64,000 nucleotides of DNA from Eleftheria terrae (GTDB lineage Bacteria > Pseudomonadota > Gammaproteobacteria > Burkholderiales > Burkholderiaceae_C). Shown here piece by piece: positions 36,462 to 45,869 of the stretch; positions within the stretch are counted from its first letter, which is position 1, and each line of letters starts with the position of its first letter. Where the stretch lies: positions 496,001 through 560,000 of the forward strand of contig NZ_CP106953.1 in NCBI RefSeq assembly GCF_030419005.1, read 5' to 3'. A program made the translations under genes and the position numbers. A model generated the notes under the pieces. It did not search any database. It had not been told where the DNA came from and saw only the letters and a list, made by a program, of their open reading frames with translations.

Positions 36462-37904
36462 TCACAGCTTGGTGAACTTCACCCAGTTGATGTTCCAGCC
36501 GCCTTGGACGGCGTAGATGCCAGGGTTGTAGGTGCCGGCGTTGATGTGGACCACGTGGGAGATCGTGGTCCAGTTCTGCCAGCCACCGGTGGCCGGCACC
36601 GCGAGTTGCCCGAGCGCGGTGCTGCCCGCGTTCAGGTCGAGCGATAGCATGCCCCCGCCGCTGCCGCTTGCGACCCTGTACTCGACGCGGTAGGTGCCGC
36701 TGGTCGGGAAGGCGATGGCGCCGTAGGACAACCAGTCACCGCTGTCGACCCAACCGACGTTCAGGCCACCTTCGGAGGAAGCTTCCGTCTGAATGCCGTT
36801 TTGTGCCGTGAAACTCTCGGCCTCGACGTGATAGCTCCACCCGCTTCCTGCGTCTTTGGAGACGACGATCGACGAGGCTTGATCGTTGAAGGCGTCGTTG
36901 ACCAGGCAGGCCGAGTCGGACTTCTTCGTGAGCGAGCGGCCGCCGAAGTTGTCGTCCGAGTACAGCGTCACCTGATAGCCCGGCTTGACCCGCAGTGACG
37001 AGAGGTCGTCGTTGGCCGCGCCCATCGCGCGCAACTGCGACAGGGTATACCGCCCTTCTGCCAGCGGAACGCCGTACCCACCGTAGTTGCAGTGTTGGTA
37101 GGCGGTGGCCACCCCGGTGCTTCCGCCACCCCCACCACCCTGCGAGTAGACGCGAACGTAGTCGACATACATCTTTGCAGGCAGGCGAGTCTCGTCGATG
37201 TTGAAGCCAGGCCAGTTGCCACCGATCGCGAAGTTCAGCAGCAGGAAGAAATCCCTGTGAAACTCCTCCGTGCCGTTGACGCCGTTCTGTATGTTGACCT
37301 CGTGATACTTGTTGTTGTCGACGTACCAACGGATGGCGTTGGCGTCCCACTCCACCGCGTAGACATGCCAGTCGGTCACGTTGGCAGGCGTGTGGCCACC
37401 GTACTGTGCGTACTTGCCGGTGTGGTCCTGCCAGTGGATGGTGCCGTACACCTGCGGGTCGGTGTTGACGTGCTCCATCACGTCGATCTCTCCGGACGCC
37501 GGCCAGCCGACACTGGGCATATTGGCTCCCAGCATCCAGAACGCCGGCCATTGCCCCATGCCAGTGGGCAGCTTGATGCGCGCTTCGACACGCCCGTACT
37601 TGAAGGTCTTGTGGCCTTGCGTCTTCATCCGAGCCGAGGTGTACCGGAATCCGCCAAAGTCCTCGCGCTTGGCCGTGATCACCAGACTGCCGTTCTCAAT
37701 GCTCGCGTTCTCTCGCCGGTAGTACTCCCACTCGTTGTTGCCCCACCCGCTCGAGCCATTGCCGGTTTCGAAGACCCAGTCGGGGCCGATGCTGCCGTTG
37801 AACTCGTCCTGCCAGACAAGCTGCCAGCTCTGGGCAATCGCCAGAGGCGAGAGCACCAGGCCCATCAGCATCACCAGCGACTTTTGCAAAACTTTTAGTC
37901 TCAT
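36462..37904 (-). CDS. secreted GH16 beta-glucanase with crystallin-like and CBM6 modules
   Basis: 480 residues. Signal peptide (VMLMGLVLSPLAIAQ). GH16 catalytic domain at about 26-285 with the active-site motif GEIDVMEHVN: nucleophile Glu139 and acid/base Glu144 in the form with the extra residue, typical of laminarinases (beta-1,3-glucanases). A Gly-rich linker follows. A beta/gamma-crystallin-like module spans about 292-375 (CNYGGYGVPLAEGRYT, DDNFGGRSLTKKSD). A C-terminal CBM6 (YHVEAESFTAQNGIQTE, GWVDSGDWLSYGAI, WNINWVKFTKL) binds glucan. The ATG at 37904 is chosen because the signal peptide begins there. A LacI-type operator lies 70 bp upstream. Confidence 0.92.
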   Translation of the reverse strand: MRLKVLQKSLVMLMGLVLSPLAIAQSWQLVWQDEFNGSIGPDWVFETGNGSSGWGNNEWEYYRRENASIENGSLVITAKREDFGGFRYTSARMKTQGHKTFKYGRVEARIKLPTGMGQWPAFWMLGANMPSVGWPASGEIDVMEHVNTDPQVYGTIHWQDHTGKYAQYGGHTPANVTDWHVYAVEWDANAIRWYVDNNKYHEVNIQNGVNGTEEFHRDFFLLLNFAIGGNWPGFNIDETRLPAKMYVDYVRVYSQGGGGGGSTGVATAYQHCNYGGYGVPLAEGRYTLSQLRAMGAANDDLSSLRVKPGYQVTLYSDDNFGGRSLTKKSDSACLVNDAFNDQASSIVVSKDAGSGWSYHVEAESFTAQNGIQTEASSEGGLNVGWVDSGDWLSYGAIAFPTSGTYRVEYRVASGSGGGMLSLDLNAGSTALGQLAVPATGGWQNWTTISHVVHINAGTYNPGIYAVQGGWNINWVKFTKL

Positions 37905-37973
37905 GTCTCCTGCTCCTGTGGGTGGACCAGCGCGGGAGCCTACGTGAGGTCGATGTGTCCAGGCGCAACATTT

Positions 37974-37987
37974 TGGAACCGGTTTCA
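37974..37987 (-). promoter_or_regulatory. candidate LacI/GalR-family operator of the glucanase gene
   Basis: tggaaccggtttca is palindromic except for one pair, with the central CCGG core common to LacI-family operators. It lies 70 bp before the glucanase start codon, a usual place for a sugar-responsive repressor. A half-like ggaaccggt follows near 38013. No LacI-type gene is in the window. Confidence 0.5.
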
Positions 37988-38080
37988 CAGACACGTCTCG
38001 GCAAGCGGAAAGGGAACCGGTGCGAAGCCCGCGGCGCTGGGCAGGAGCTGGTGTAAGCGTCTCCAGCCGACGCCTTGACA

Positions 38081-39660
38081 TCAGGCCGCTTGTAGTTCGT
38101 CTGCGCCGTTGCGAACCAGTAGGCAGGCGACATTCCACGGCAGCAGCTCCGCCACCCGATCTGCGCGATGTTCGCCGGTGTGTTGCAGCACATGCGCAAG
38201 GTACGCCTGCGGGTCCAGGCCGTTCAGCCTGGCCGTTCCGATGAGACTATAGAACGTGGCCGCCCGTTCGCCTCCTGCATCAGACCCAGCGAACAACCAG
38301 TTCTTCCTGCCAGGGGCCACTGCCCGGATCTCACGCTCGACGGCGTTGTTGCCGATCTCCACCCGCCCGTCCTGCGCGTAGCGCAAAAGCGCAGACCAGC
38401 GGCCCAGCGAGTAACGAATGGCCCGGGCGAGTTCGGACTTCGACGAGGTGGTCGCCAGCACGCCGTCCATCCAGCTGCGCAGTGCCTGCAGCTTCGGCAC
38501 GGCGTGCTCCTGCCGCACCCGCCACCGCTCGTCAGGCGACCGGCCCCGGATGTGCCGCTCGATCTCATACAACTCGCCGATGCGTCGCTATGCCTCATGG
38601 GCCTGCGGTGACTTCGTGGCCTGGTGCAAATCGAAGAACTTGCGGCGCGCGTGCGCCCAGCAGGCTGCCTCGACCACCCGGCCTTGCTCATACAGCGCCT
38701 CGAAGCCCGCATAGCCGTCGGCCTGCAGGATGCCGCTGAAGCGCTTCAGGTGTTCCTGTGGCCGCTCGCCCTTGCGGTCGGGTGAGTACTGGAACCCCAC
38801 GGCTGGCGGCAGCTGACTGCCCGTGGAGCGCTCGTCCCGAACGTACGCCCACAGCCGCCCAGCCTTCGTGCGTCCCTTGCCTGGCGCGAGCACGGCCACT
38901 GGTGTGTCGTCGGCGTGCAGCTTCTCGGCGCTGAGTACGTACTGCCGCAGCGCGTCCATCAACGGCTCCAACAGGCGCGACGCGCTGCCGACCCAGTCCG
39001 CCACGTCGAGCGCTCCAGCTCCCCGCCCTCGGGGGCGTAGACCTCGCTCTGCCGGTACAGGGGCAGGTGGTCGGCGAACTTGCTGACCCGCACGTGTGCC
39101 AGCAGGTTCGGGCCGGCCAAGCCGCGAGCGATCGGGCGACACGGCGCTGGCATCTGGGTCAGGGTCTGGCAGCGCGGACAGGAGTACTTCGGCCTGACGT
39201 GTCGGACCACCTTGAAGCGCTGCGGCACCAGCTCCAGCACCTCGGCCACATCCTCGCCGACGTAGCGGAGCTCGCCGCCGCAGTCGCTGCAGTTGCACGC
39301 AGGCTCGTGACGCACCGTCTCGCGCGGCAGGTGTGGCGGCAGTGGCTTGCGTGCAGGGGGATGATGCGCAGGGGTCGACGCCGCCGTGCTCTGCGCCTCG
39401 CCGTCCGGCAGCGCGCTGCACCGGGTCTCGAGGTCTTCGACCAGCAACTCCAGCTGCTCGAGGTGCTCCAGCCGCTCCAAACTGGCACCGAACTTGTCGC
39501 GCCTGAACCGGGCAATTTCCAGCTTCAGCATCTCCACCCGCGGGCGCTCCAGCAGCAGCTCGCGATCGCGTTGGGCGAGGCGGTCCTTGAGCGCTTCGCC
39601 GTCTTCGACGGAGATCGCGGCCACGGACTGTACTGTGCCAACGGCCCGGTCCCGTCGCAA
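38081..39660 (-). pseudogene. tnpC: IS66 tnpC transposase, broken by frameshift and stop
   Basis: The N-terminal half (coiled coil, zinc-finger-like CNCSDCGGELRYVGED and CPRC, then LPLYRQSEVYAPEG) runs from 39660 to about 39000, then the frame shifts. The second part (AEKLHADDTPVAVLAPGKG, ILQADGYAGFEALYE, ACWAHARRKFFDLHQ) ends at a TAG at 38588. The third (SLGRWSALLRYAQDGRVEIG, NNAVEREIRAVAPGRKNWLF) reaches 38081. DDE residues are visible in parts two and three but not in one chain. Confidence 0.85.
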
Positions 39661-39681
39661 CCGCGTTGACCGTCGGTCACC

Positions 39682-40030
39682 TCACACCGCCATCTCGGGC
39701 TGCCAGGTCCGAGCCGGCATCCGCCAGTCGATGCCCTCCAGCAGCATCGACAGCTGGGCCGGGGTGAGCGACACGGCATCGGAGGTGGCCTGCGGCCAGA
39801 CGAAGCGCCCGCGCTCCAGGCGCTTGCTCCACAGCAGCAGGCCCTGGCCGTCGAACCACAGCACCTTGATCATGTCGCCGCGCCTGCCTCGGAACACGAA
39901 CACGTGGCCGGAGTACGGGTTGTCGGTCAATGCGGTCTGCACCAGTGCAGCCAAGCCTTCGAAGCCCTTTGCGCATGTCGGTGAGGCCGGCCGCGATCCA
40001 CACCCGCGTGTTCGGCGGCGGGCCCAGCAT
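39682..40030 (-). pseudogene. tnpB: IS66 tnpB (Orf2-like), frameshifted
   Basis: Starts MLGPPPNTRVWIAAGLTDMR, then an extra G near 39968 (aaaggg) shifts the frame. The rest (LVQTALTDNPYSGHVFVFRG, IKVLWFDGQGLLLWSKRLER) is in the next frame to 39682. Its ATG overlaps the tnpA stop (TGATG). Confidence 0.82.
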
Positions 40031-40413
40031 CAGCGATAGACCTCGCTCACGGCCTTCAGCACCTCGCGCAGCGTGCCGGCGTCGACGTGAGTCGGCACGA
40101 TGATGCGGACGCTCTGGGTCACGATCTCGATAGGGGACGCTGGCGCAGCCACCGTCGGCCTCGGTGCCCGATTGCAGACGCTCACCGGCAGCAGTGCGGG
40201 CGGCAGGGCCTGCACACCCGCGGGTCGCTCCTTGCACCAGCGCCGCGCCAGGTTCGCGTTGACCCCATACTTGAGCGCGACGCCCGAAAGCGAGGCGCCC
40301 GGTACCCGACAAGCATCGACCACCGTCTGCTTGAATTCCTCAGCATGCGGGCGTCGCTTACAAGGCGTGTCGGCTGCGCTCTTGCCACTCTTGTTAGCGT
40401 CCACTATGTCCAT
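40030..40413 (-). CDS. tnpA: IS66 TnpA accessory protein
   Basis: 127 residues with an N-terminal helix-turn-helix (HAEEFKQTVVDACRVPGASL, then ALKYGVNANLARRWC) typical of IS66 Orf1, and the end VPTHVDAGTLREVLKAV. Start placed at ATG 40413 (MDIVDANK) instead of the longer frame to 40449. Appears intact while its partners are broken. Confidence 0.8.
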   Translation of the reverse strand: MDIVDANKSGKSAADTPCKRRPHAEEFKQTVVDACRVPGASLSGVALKYGVNANLARRWCKERPAGVQALPPALLPVSVCNRAPRPTVAAPASPIEIVTQSVRIIVPTHVDAGTLREVLKAVSEVYR

Positions 40414-40607
40414 AGTGGGAACTTTCCAACGCCAGCGGGACTGGATCAATGTGCCCAGACCGGACGCCTACGGCTTGAACGTGCGCTGGAGTTGAGATGA
40501 AACCTCCCTGGCTTCTTTCGATGCGCATCGGACTCTGCTGCGCTGTGCTTGATAGGCGCCAAATGCTTTGATTGCGCCCTCCTGCTCTCCGGCGAGCTGG
40601 GGACGGT

Positions 40608-40640
40608 TCAGCCTTCGGCTGACCTTCTCGAACAGGCCCT
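40608..40640 (-). repeat. solo IS5-like terminal repeat
   Basis: As reverse complement, agggcctgttcgagaaggtc followed by agccgaaggctgaac. This resembles the end of the IS5 fragment at 32549 (agggcctgtttgataggtga, then gccgaggctgaac). No transposase is attached, so it is probably a leftover end. It abuts the stop codon of the next gene. Confidence 0.5.
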
Positions 40641-41112
40641 AGTCGTAATGCGTCATGTGTAGTCGTAGTGCTTGAGTCGCGAGGTCGTGAGTCAGGGTCA
40701 AGGTCAAGGCTCCTTCGTGCGGTGAGCTGAATTCGGCCTTCTTCACTAGCGTTGCATCGTGCTGCTCGGAAGCGTCAAGCCCTCCAGCCTTATAGGAGAA
40801 CCCGCTCTCATCGGCGTACCGTTTCATGTCGGCCCAAGCAGCGTCTGCTTTGCTGACGTCAACTTGGTAGCTCACCTCGGATTGCGGCAGCTTCGTGCCA
40901 TCTCCCACAGAGCCGAAATACTTCACTGTCAACGCATCAGATGGCACTGGTGTATGCCGAATGAAGCTCGAGAGGCCAAGGTAATACGTCAGCGACCCCG
41001 GCACGGGCGAATAATCCTCCAGCGAAAACAGATAGAGTGCGGCGCCAAAGCGCCCGCAAACCATCAATACGACGAGAATCGCGATGAACTGAAGAGAGCG
41101 GCGAATGGGCAT
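40639..41112 (-). CDS. hypothetical membrane-anchored protein
   Basis: 157 residues. One hydrophobic segment near the N-terminus (LQFIAILVVLMVCGRFGAAL) behind MPIRRS suggests an uncleaved anchor or signal peptide; the rest is a soluble mixed domain with no recognised family. The final residues (HMTHYD) run into the solo IS5 end, so the natural C-terminus may have been replaced. Confidence 0.6.
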   Translation of the reverse strand: MPIRRSLQFIAILVVLMVCGRFGAALYLFSLEDYSPVPGSLTYYLGLSSFIRHTPVPSDALTVKYFGSVGDGTKLPQSEVSYQVDVSKADAAWADMKRYADESGFSYKAGGLDASEQHDATLVKKAEFSSPHEGALTLTLTHDLATQALRLHMTHYD

Positions 41113-41449
41113 GAGCGGCGAGTGCGGTGGCGGATCTGGAAGATTGATCGGTCAACCTGCCAGGCAGGTACAGGCAGGGAAGATCGAATAACGCCGTGTC
41201 GCTTGGCGGTGCCAACCTTGTGTCGTCACTGCCTGGCAGCAGGCACCCAGAGTTTCGTCAGTTCACCGCCACAGTCAAGCAGCCCACCATGATCCTCATG
41301 CGGGCCTGCGCTCGTCTTGCGAGGCTGGCGGTCTCAAGCCATTTGCCGCTGAGCAGCAACTGGGAAACGCGGGTTCTGCCGTCTCGGAGTGGAGACTCCT
41401 CCCCCAGTAGCCGGTACGTCTGGTGTTTCGCGGCGGCTGAGCTGAGAGA
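41113..41449. other. no supported gene
   Basis: About 340 bp between the hypothetical gene and the IS3 relic. No recognised feature. Confidence 0.35.
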
Positions 41450-41860
41450 TGTCGTTCCTGATTGAACCGGTTCCCTGCGCGTGCAGCGGCGCGGCTGCCA
41501 CCGGCCAGCCGCATGGCGGCAGTAGCCCGACGGCCGATCTCCAACGCCCAGCAGATCGGCTCGACTCCGAAGTCATGCCAATCCATCTCGACAAACGCCT
41601 TCAAGGCTTCGTGCGGCGCTCGGGCTCCGCGGGCGCGGAATACGCGCTGGCGAGCTTCAGGATCTCGTCGGCTCGGTGCAGCTCCTTGACCTCGCACTTC
41701 GGCTCCCTCACCCGCTACGCCTCGGCGGTCGTCGTACCCGCGCGCGTGCCCACATCGATCTCCGACCGCTTCACCCATTCCAGCAGCGTCTGTGGCACGC
41801 CACCATCTTCGGCGCGGTCGACTCCACCGACGGGTACTTCGCCGGGAGCCGGGGCCGGCC
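41450..41860 (-). pseudogene. IS3-family orfAB relic at the edge of the PKS cluster
   Basis: Minus strand: PQTLLEWVKRSEIDVGTRAG and TTTAEA, then a stop, ELHRADEILKLASAY, then an orfB start (HEALKAFVEMDWHDFGVEPI) in other frames. The catalytic core is absent. It lies 170 bp beyond the end of the SDR gene and marks the border between the IS-rich zone and the polyketide cluster. Confidence 0.7.
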
Positions 41861-42027
41861 AGCATGCCATGGCCTTCCTTTGCGACTGTCCCGCCGCGCG
41901 GGGCGCCGGCCGCCACCGCCAGCGTCGGGCCGTGCGGCACCAGGGCGCGCCGCCGGTGCGCGCCGCTTGTCGACGCGCCGGTCTCGCACCGGCCCAGGTG
42001 GGCCGCAAGCCGCGGCCCGAAGGGGCC

Positions 42028-42924
42028 TTACCGCCCGGCCAATGCGTTGAGCTTCTGCATCAGTGACGCGATGCCGCGCGGTGGCAGGAAGGTGGGATTG
42101 TTGCCGCTGAGCACGTCTTTCATCCTGCGCTCGATGTAAGGACGGTATTCCTCGGCATGCGTCATGATGTAGAAGCGCTCGTCCCGTATCGCCGCCAGCA
42201 CCTGCTCGCCGACCGCGCGCGGACTCAGCCCCTGCTTTAGCTGCTCGGCATACCATTCCTGGACCGCGACCGCCACCGGATCGATGGCGGCCGGCGTGCT
42301 GCCGGCCAGCTCGGCCGGCCGGTTGCGCTGCGAGGCCAGGATGTTGGTGTCGACACATCCCGGGCACAGGACGGATATCTTCGGCTTGTAGCGCCCGTGC
42401 CGCAGTTCCCAGTACACCCCCTCCGACAACGCAACCAGCGCAAACTTGCTGACCCCGTACAGCGTGTTGTCGTCGGAGATCAGCCCTGAGGTCGACGCAG
42501 TGTTGACAATGTGGGCTTCGGTTCCCTGCTCGATCATGATGGGCAGGAACGATCGCAGGCCGTGCACTGCGCCCATCAGGTTGACCCCGAGGATCCAGTG
42601 CCAGTCCTGCAGGCTGTTGGTCCAGCTGGGGCCGGCACGCACGCCGACTCCCGCGTTATTGCACAGCACGTGGACCGCGCCGTACCGACGCAGCGTCTGC
42701 CGCGCCAGTTCATCGACCTGATCGGCCTTGGAGACGTCGCATCGGACGGCGTGCACATCGGCCCCCGCGTCGCGCAAGGCCTGGGTCGTCGCATCCAGGG
42801 CCGATGGCTCCACGTCGCTCAACACGACTCGCATGCCCGCTGCGGCGAAGACCTCGGCCATGCCGCGCCCGATGCCGCTGGCCGCTCCGGTGATCACGGC
42901 AACCTTGTTGTTCAGCTCTTTCAT
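42028..42924 (-). CDS. short-chain dehydrogenase/reductase of the polyketide cluster
   Basis: 298 residues, classical SDR: NAD(P) motif TGAASGIGRG, NNAGVG, catalytic Ser in NTASTSGLIS, and Tyr-x3-Lys in LYGVSKFAL. An Asp after the second strand (VLSDVEPS) suggests NAD preference. An extended C-terminus (about 60 residues, YRPYIERRMKDVL) is characteristic of polyketide or steroid-type SDRs. It is the last gene of the minus-strand run, 208 bp after the methyltransferase gene. In the kalimantacin pathway a late SDR oxidises a hydroxyl to a ketone; a similar tailoring role is inferred. ATG 42924 preferred over the frame to 43047. Confidence 0.85.
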   Translation of the reverse strand: MKELNNKVAVITGAASGIGRGMAEVFAAAGMRVVLSDVEPSALDATTQALRDAGADVHAVRCDVSKADQVDELARQTLRRYGAVHVLCNNAGVGVRAGPSWTNSLQDWHWILGVNLMGAVHGLRSFLPIMIEQGTEAHIVNTASTSGLISDDNTLYGVSKFALVALSEGVYWELRHGRYKPKISVLCPGCVDTNILASQRNRPAELAGSTPAAIDPVAVAVQEWYAEQLKQGLSPRAVGEQVLAAIRDERFYIMTHAEEYRPYIERRMKDVLSGNNPTFLPPRGIASLMQKLNALAGR

Positions 42925-43132
42925 ATCGCTCCAGAAGGAAAGTGATGGTGCGACTGCGCCCGGGCAGGACGGCACGCCATCCGTCGCACGCGCCCTTGGC
43001 GTGCCCCGCGGGCAAGGCGGCGAGCCGCACCGTCGTGCCGGTGGCATGGCGGCATGGCGGCTCCTGGCGAGCCTGGCGCCGCCGAGAGCGCGCCAGACAG
43101 GGTTCCGGCAAGCGCCGACATGGGCACGTCCC

Positions 43133-45784
43133 CTAGATGCCCAGGATCATTGCCGCAAAGCGCTGGGCGATGGACGGATCCAGACCATGCCTCGCCGGCT
43201 CGATGGCAAAACGCTGCGCCAGCGCTGCCACCTGGCGGTGTTCGTCGGGATGCTGCAGGCAATGCTGCAGCAGCGCAGCGGTGTGCTGCTCCAGCTCGGC
43301 CTCCGCCGCGACCGTGTGCGGATCGAAGCGCGGCAGCGACGACCATGCGTCCCGCGGCACCGCGTCGGCACGCCATTGGAAGCTCAAGCCGCTGCCGTCG
43401 TGGCGGGCCAGCAGCGGCAGTGACACGTCGCGGCCGACGCGCAGTTCAGGCAACCACTGCAGCCCTTGCTTCCAGTGCAGCGGCATGCCGCTGCCTGGCG
43501 CATTGGAAAGCGAACTCGCGATGTCCATCTGCAGGTCGAACCAGAACAACACCGCGCCTGCCGTGCCGTCGGCGACGCAGGGAACATCGAGCGTCTTCTC
43601 TTCGGGTGTCGGCGTGGCGGTGGAGAAATCGAAGCTGAACACGTCGAAGGGCGCGGTCAAGGCGCGGTATGCGAGGCGTTCCGCGTCGACGTTGATGAAA
43701 GACCGCGAGAACCGATAGGGGTTCAGCAAATTCACGTCGACCCCGAGGACCTGGTCAAGCCGGCACTCGACCACCATCGCCCGTATCCGGGCCCCCATCG
43801 GCAGATAGCCTGCGTGCTCGGTCAGCAGGTGTTCGCGTGCGTGGGCGAGCAGGCGCAGCACCCCTTTGCCGATCAGGCTGCAGTCGAACAGCTCGAACAC
43901 CGCCAGGTCGGCACGCCGGGGGCTGTGGTCAGGCACCCGGACCTCGCGGCAGTCCTGGTGGAGCAGCGTGATGCGGTCCTCCATGCCGTTCAGCCGGATC
44001 ACATCGGCTGCGGCGCCAGCCATCTCCGGGTCGACCTCGCAGGCGAGCACGTGCTGCGCCCCCGCCTCGGCGGCCATCATCGACAACAGGCCAAAGCCCG
44101 CGCCGATGTCCAGCGCCAGTTCGCACGGACGGGTGCCGATGGCACGCAGCAACGACGCCTGGTAGGCGTCATTGCGCCGCCTGTCTCCCAACATCCGCAG
44201 GTACCACGACGGCAAGCTGCCGGTTCGCAACCGCGTCGCGGGCGGCTGCGTCTGCAGGTAAAGGCGGTTCTCGTTGACATGCACCCGCAGCGACAGCGGT
44301 TCGCCTCCCTGCGTAACCTCGATCGGATCGGTGTACTGCACACCCGGCTTGATGCACGACAGCGCGCTGCCGGGCGCGTTGTCGAGGCAGGCTCCGCCAA
44401 GATCGAGTTCGTACCAGAAGATGAGCGCCTCGACGCTGCCCGTGCTGACGACCGGCATCGGCACGTCCCACACCGTCTCGGCGAAATCCTCGAAATCGAT
44501 GCTACCAAGGCGGACGGCCGGCGTCAGCGGCCTCCAATGCTCCGACGACAGCTCCAGCGCCTGCGGATACGGACTCCAGCGGAGCCGCTCGACGGGCTCC
44601 AGGCGATATCCGGTCCCCGGATACACCCACTGGACAGCCATCGCGAACAGCGTCGCCCGCGTCGGGAGCACCCGGACCTGCGCACCGGTGCCGGACCGCC
44701 GATGCTGGCGCACCGCCTTCACAATGCCGGTGCCGAGCAAGGCGTGGTCGAGGTGAGCAAACACCACGGCGTCGCAGTCCGGCTCGGCCAGGCTCGACTC
44801 GTCGGCCGCCACCACCTCGACATGCTGCGTATGGGCCTCGAAGGACTCGCGCCGCTGCTCTTCGGACCACTGGGGTATCTGGGCGCCATGCCGGGCATGC
44901 CACTGCTTCAGCAACTGCTTTTGCAACACACCGCGCGCGATGCGCGCCTCCAGGGGAGAGGCCTCGAGCAGGTGCACCGACGCAGCGCCCTGTTCGAGGC
45001 TCCTTGCGCCCAGCACCCCCAGCTCACTGCCTCGCAACAGCACCCGGCCGCCCGCCAAGGTCGCCAGCGCGCGATCCCACGCGCCCATCCAGACGGGGTC
45101 CTCCAGGCGGACCAGCGTGTGGGCCACGTGGCGCAGCGCGCTGTACCGCGCGAGATGCCGCTTGAGCCCGTTCACCATCGCATCGCCAGCCGAAGCGGGC
45201 AGCGCGGCATCCTCGAACAGCGCGGGGTCGAACGCCAGGTCGGCGGGCGGTGCCGGCCCCTCCGTCCGCACGGCGGCTGGCCCGGCCGGCGCAGGCGGCG
45301 CGTGCGGGGGCGAAGCCGCGGCCCGGTCTCGCACCGCGGCTTCGAGCGACACCACCCGCCGCTGCACATCAGCCTGGAGGCCCTCGATGGACAACACCTG
45401 CCGATACAGCTGGTGCGCGGCGCCCCACTGCTGCAGCCGCTCGTGCACCTCGGCCTGCAGCAGATGGCCGAGCGCGTCGTCAGGGGCCAGCTCGACCACG
45501 TACCGCGCGTCGGCCAGGGCCTCCGTGGCGCGCCCCAGCGCCAGATACACACGCGCCCGATCGCGGCGCCAGCCGGGCTGGTCGGGCTCGGCCTGGACCA
45601 ACTGGTCGTAGTAAGGCAGGGCCAGGTCCGGTCGCCGAGCGCCGAGATGGCGCATGGCCTGGGCTTCGAGATAGGGCGTCGCACGGCGCATCACGTCTTG
45701 CGGCAGGTCCGACAACGCGGCCTTCATGGCGGCGCCGTCGCCGCTGGCCAGGGCGGCGGCGAGGTCGTGGCTCCAATCGTGCAT
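43133..45784 (-). CDS. TPR-containing PRMT-like methyltransferase
   Basis: 883 residues. TPR-like helices at about 20-150 (YLEAQAMRHLGARRPDLAL, ARVYLALGRATEALADARYV), a Pro/Ala linker, then two methyltransferase-like halves as in PRMT7. The first (about 215-500) is degenerate. The second has SAM motif I (LALDIGAGFGLLSMMAAEAG), an acidic motif (VLACEVDPEM) and a double-E-loop-like ELFDCSLIGKG. A beta-barrel-type tail follows. PRMT folds in polyketide clusters may methylate small molecules or proteins. Ribosome site aggaga precedes ATG 45784. A role as O-methyltransferase is only a guess. Confidence 0.72.
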   Translation of the reverse strand: MHDWSHDLAAALASGDGAAMKAALSDLPQDVMRRATPYLEAQAMRHLGARRPDLALPYYDQLVQAEPDQPGWRRDRARVYLALGRATEALADARYVVELAPDDALGHLLQAEVHERLQQWGAAHQLYRQVLSIEGLQADVQRRVVSLEAAVRDRAAASPPHAPPAPAGPAAVRTEGPAPPADLAFDPALFEDAALPASAGDAMVNGLKRHLARYSALRHVAHTLVRLEDPVWMGAWDRALATLAGGRVLLRGSELGVLGARSLEQGAASVHLLEASPLEARIARGVLQKQLLKQWHARHGAQIPQWSEEQRRESFEAHTQHVEVVAADESSLAEPDCDAVVFAHLDHALLGTGIVKAVRQHRRSGTGAQVRVLPTRATLFAMAVQWVYPGTGYRLEPVERLRWSPYPQALELSSEHWRPLTPAVRLGSIDFEDFAETVWDVPMPVVSTGSVEALIFWYELDLGGACLDNAPGSALSCIKPGVQYTDPIEVTQGGEPLSLRVHVNENRLYLQTQPPATRLRTGSLPSWYLRMLGDRRRNDAYQASLLRAIGTRPCELALDIGAGFGLLSMMAAEAGAQHVLACEVDPEMAGAAADVIRLNGMEDRITLLHQDCREVRVPDHSPRRADLAVFELFDCSLIGKGVLRLLAHAREHLLTEHAGYLPMGARIRAMVVECRLDQVLGVDVNLLNPYRFSRSFINVDAERLAYRALTAPFDVFSFDFSTATPTPEEKTLDVPCVADGTAGAVLFWFDLQMDIASSLSNAPGSGMPLHWKQGLQWLPELRVGRDVSLPLLARHDGSGLSFQWRADAVPRDAWSSLPRFDPHTVAAEAELEQHTAALLQHCLQHPDEHRQVAALAQRFAIEPARHGLDPSIAQRFAAMILGI

Positions 45785-45869
45785 GGGTCTCCTGTTCAGG
45801 TGAACGACAGGCACCGGGCGGGGTGGGCGCAGCGCGCCGCCCTGCACCGTCGTCTGTCATCGTGGTCCC

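Larger units (their letters stand above)
38053..40471 (-). mobile_element. IS66-family element, full length but mutated
   Basis: About 2.4 kb, the usual IS66 size, with tnpA-tnpB-tnpC in order on the minus strand. Ends read gtaagcgtc (from 38053) and, as reverse complement, gtaggcgtc (from 40471). The expected 8-bp target duplication is not seen, so an end may have decayed. tnpA looks intact, tnpB and tnpC do not. Confidence 0.78.

Noticed and set aside
38045..40479. 8-bp target duplication around the full-length IS66 element
   Set aside because: Flanking octamers (gagctggt and ggcttgaa) do not match, so no duplication is claimed.
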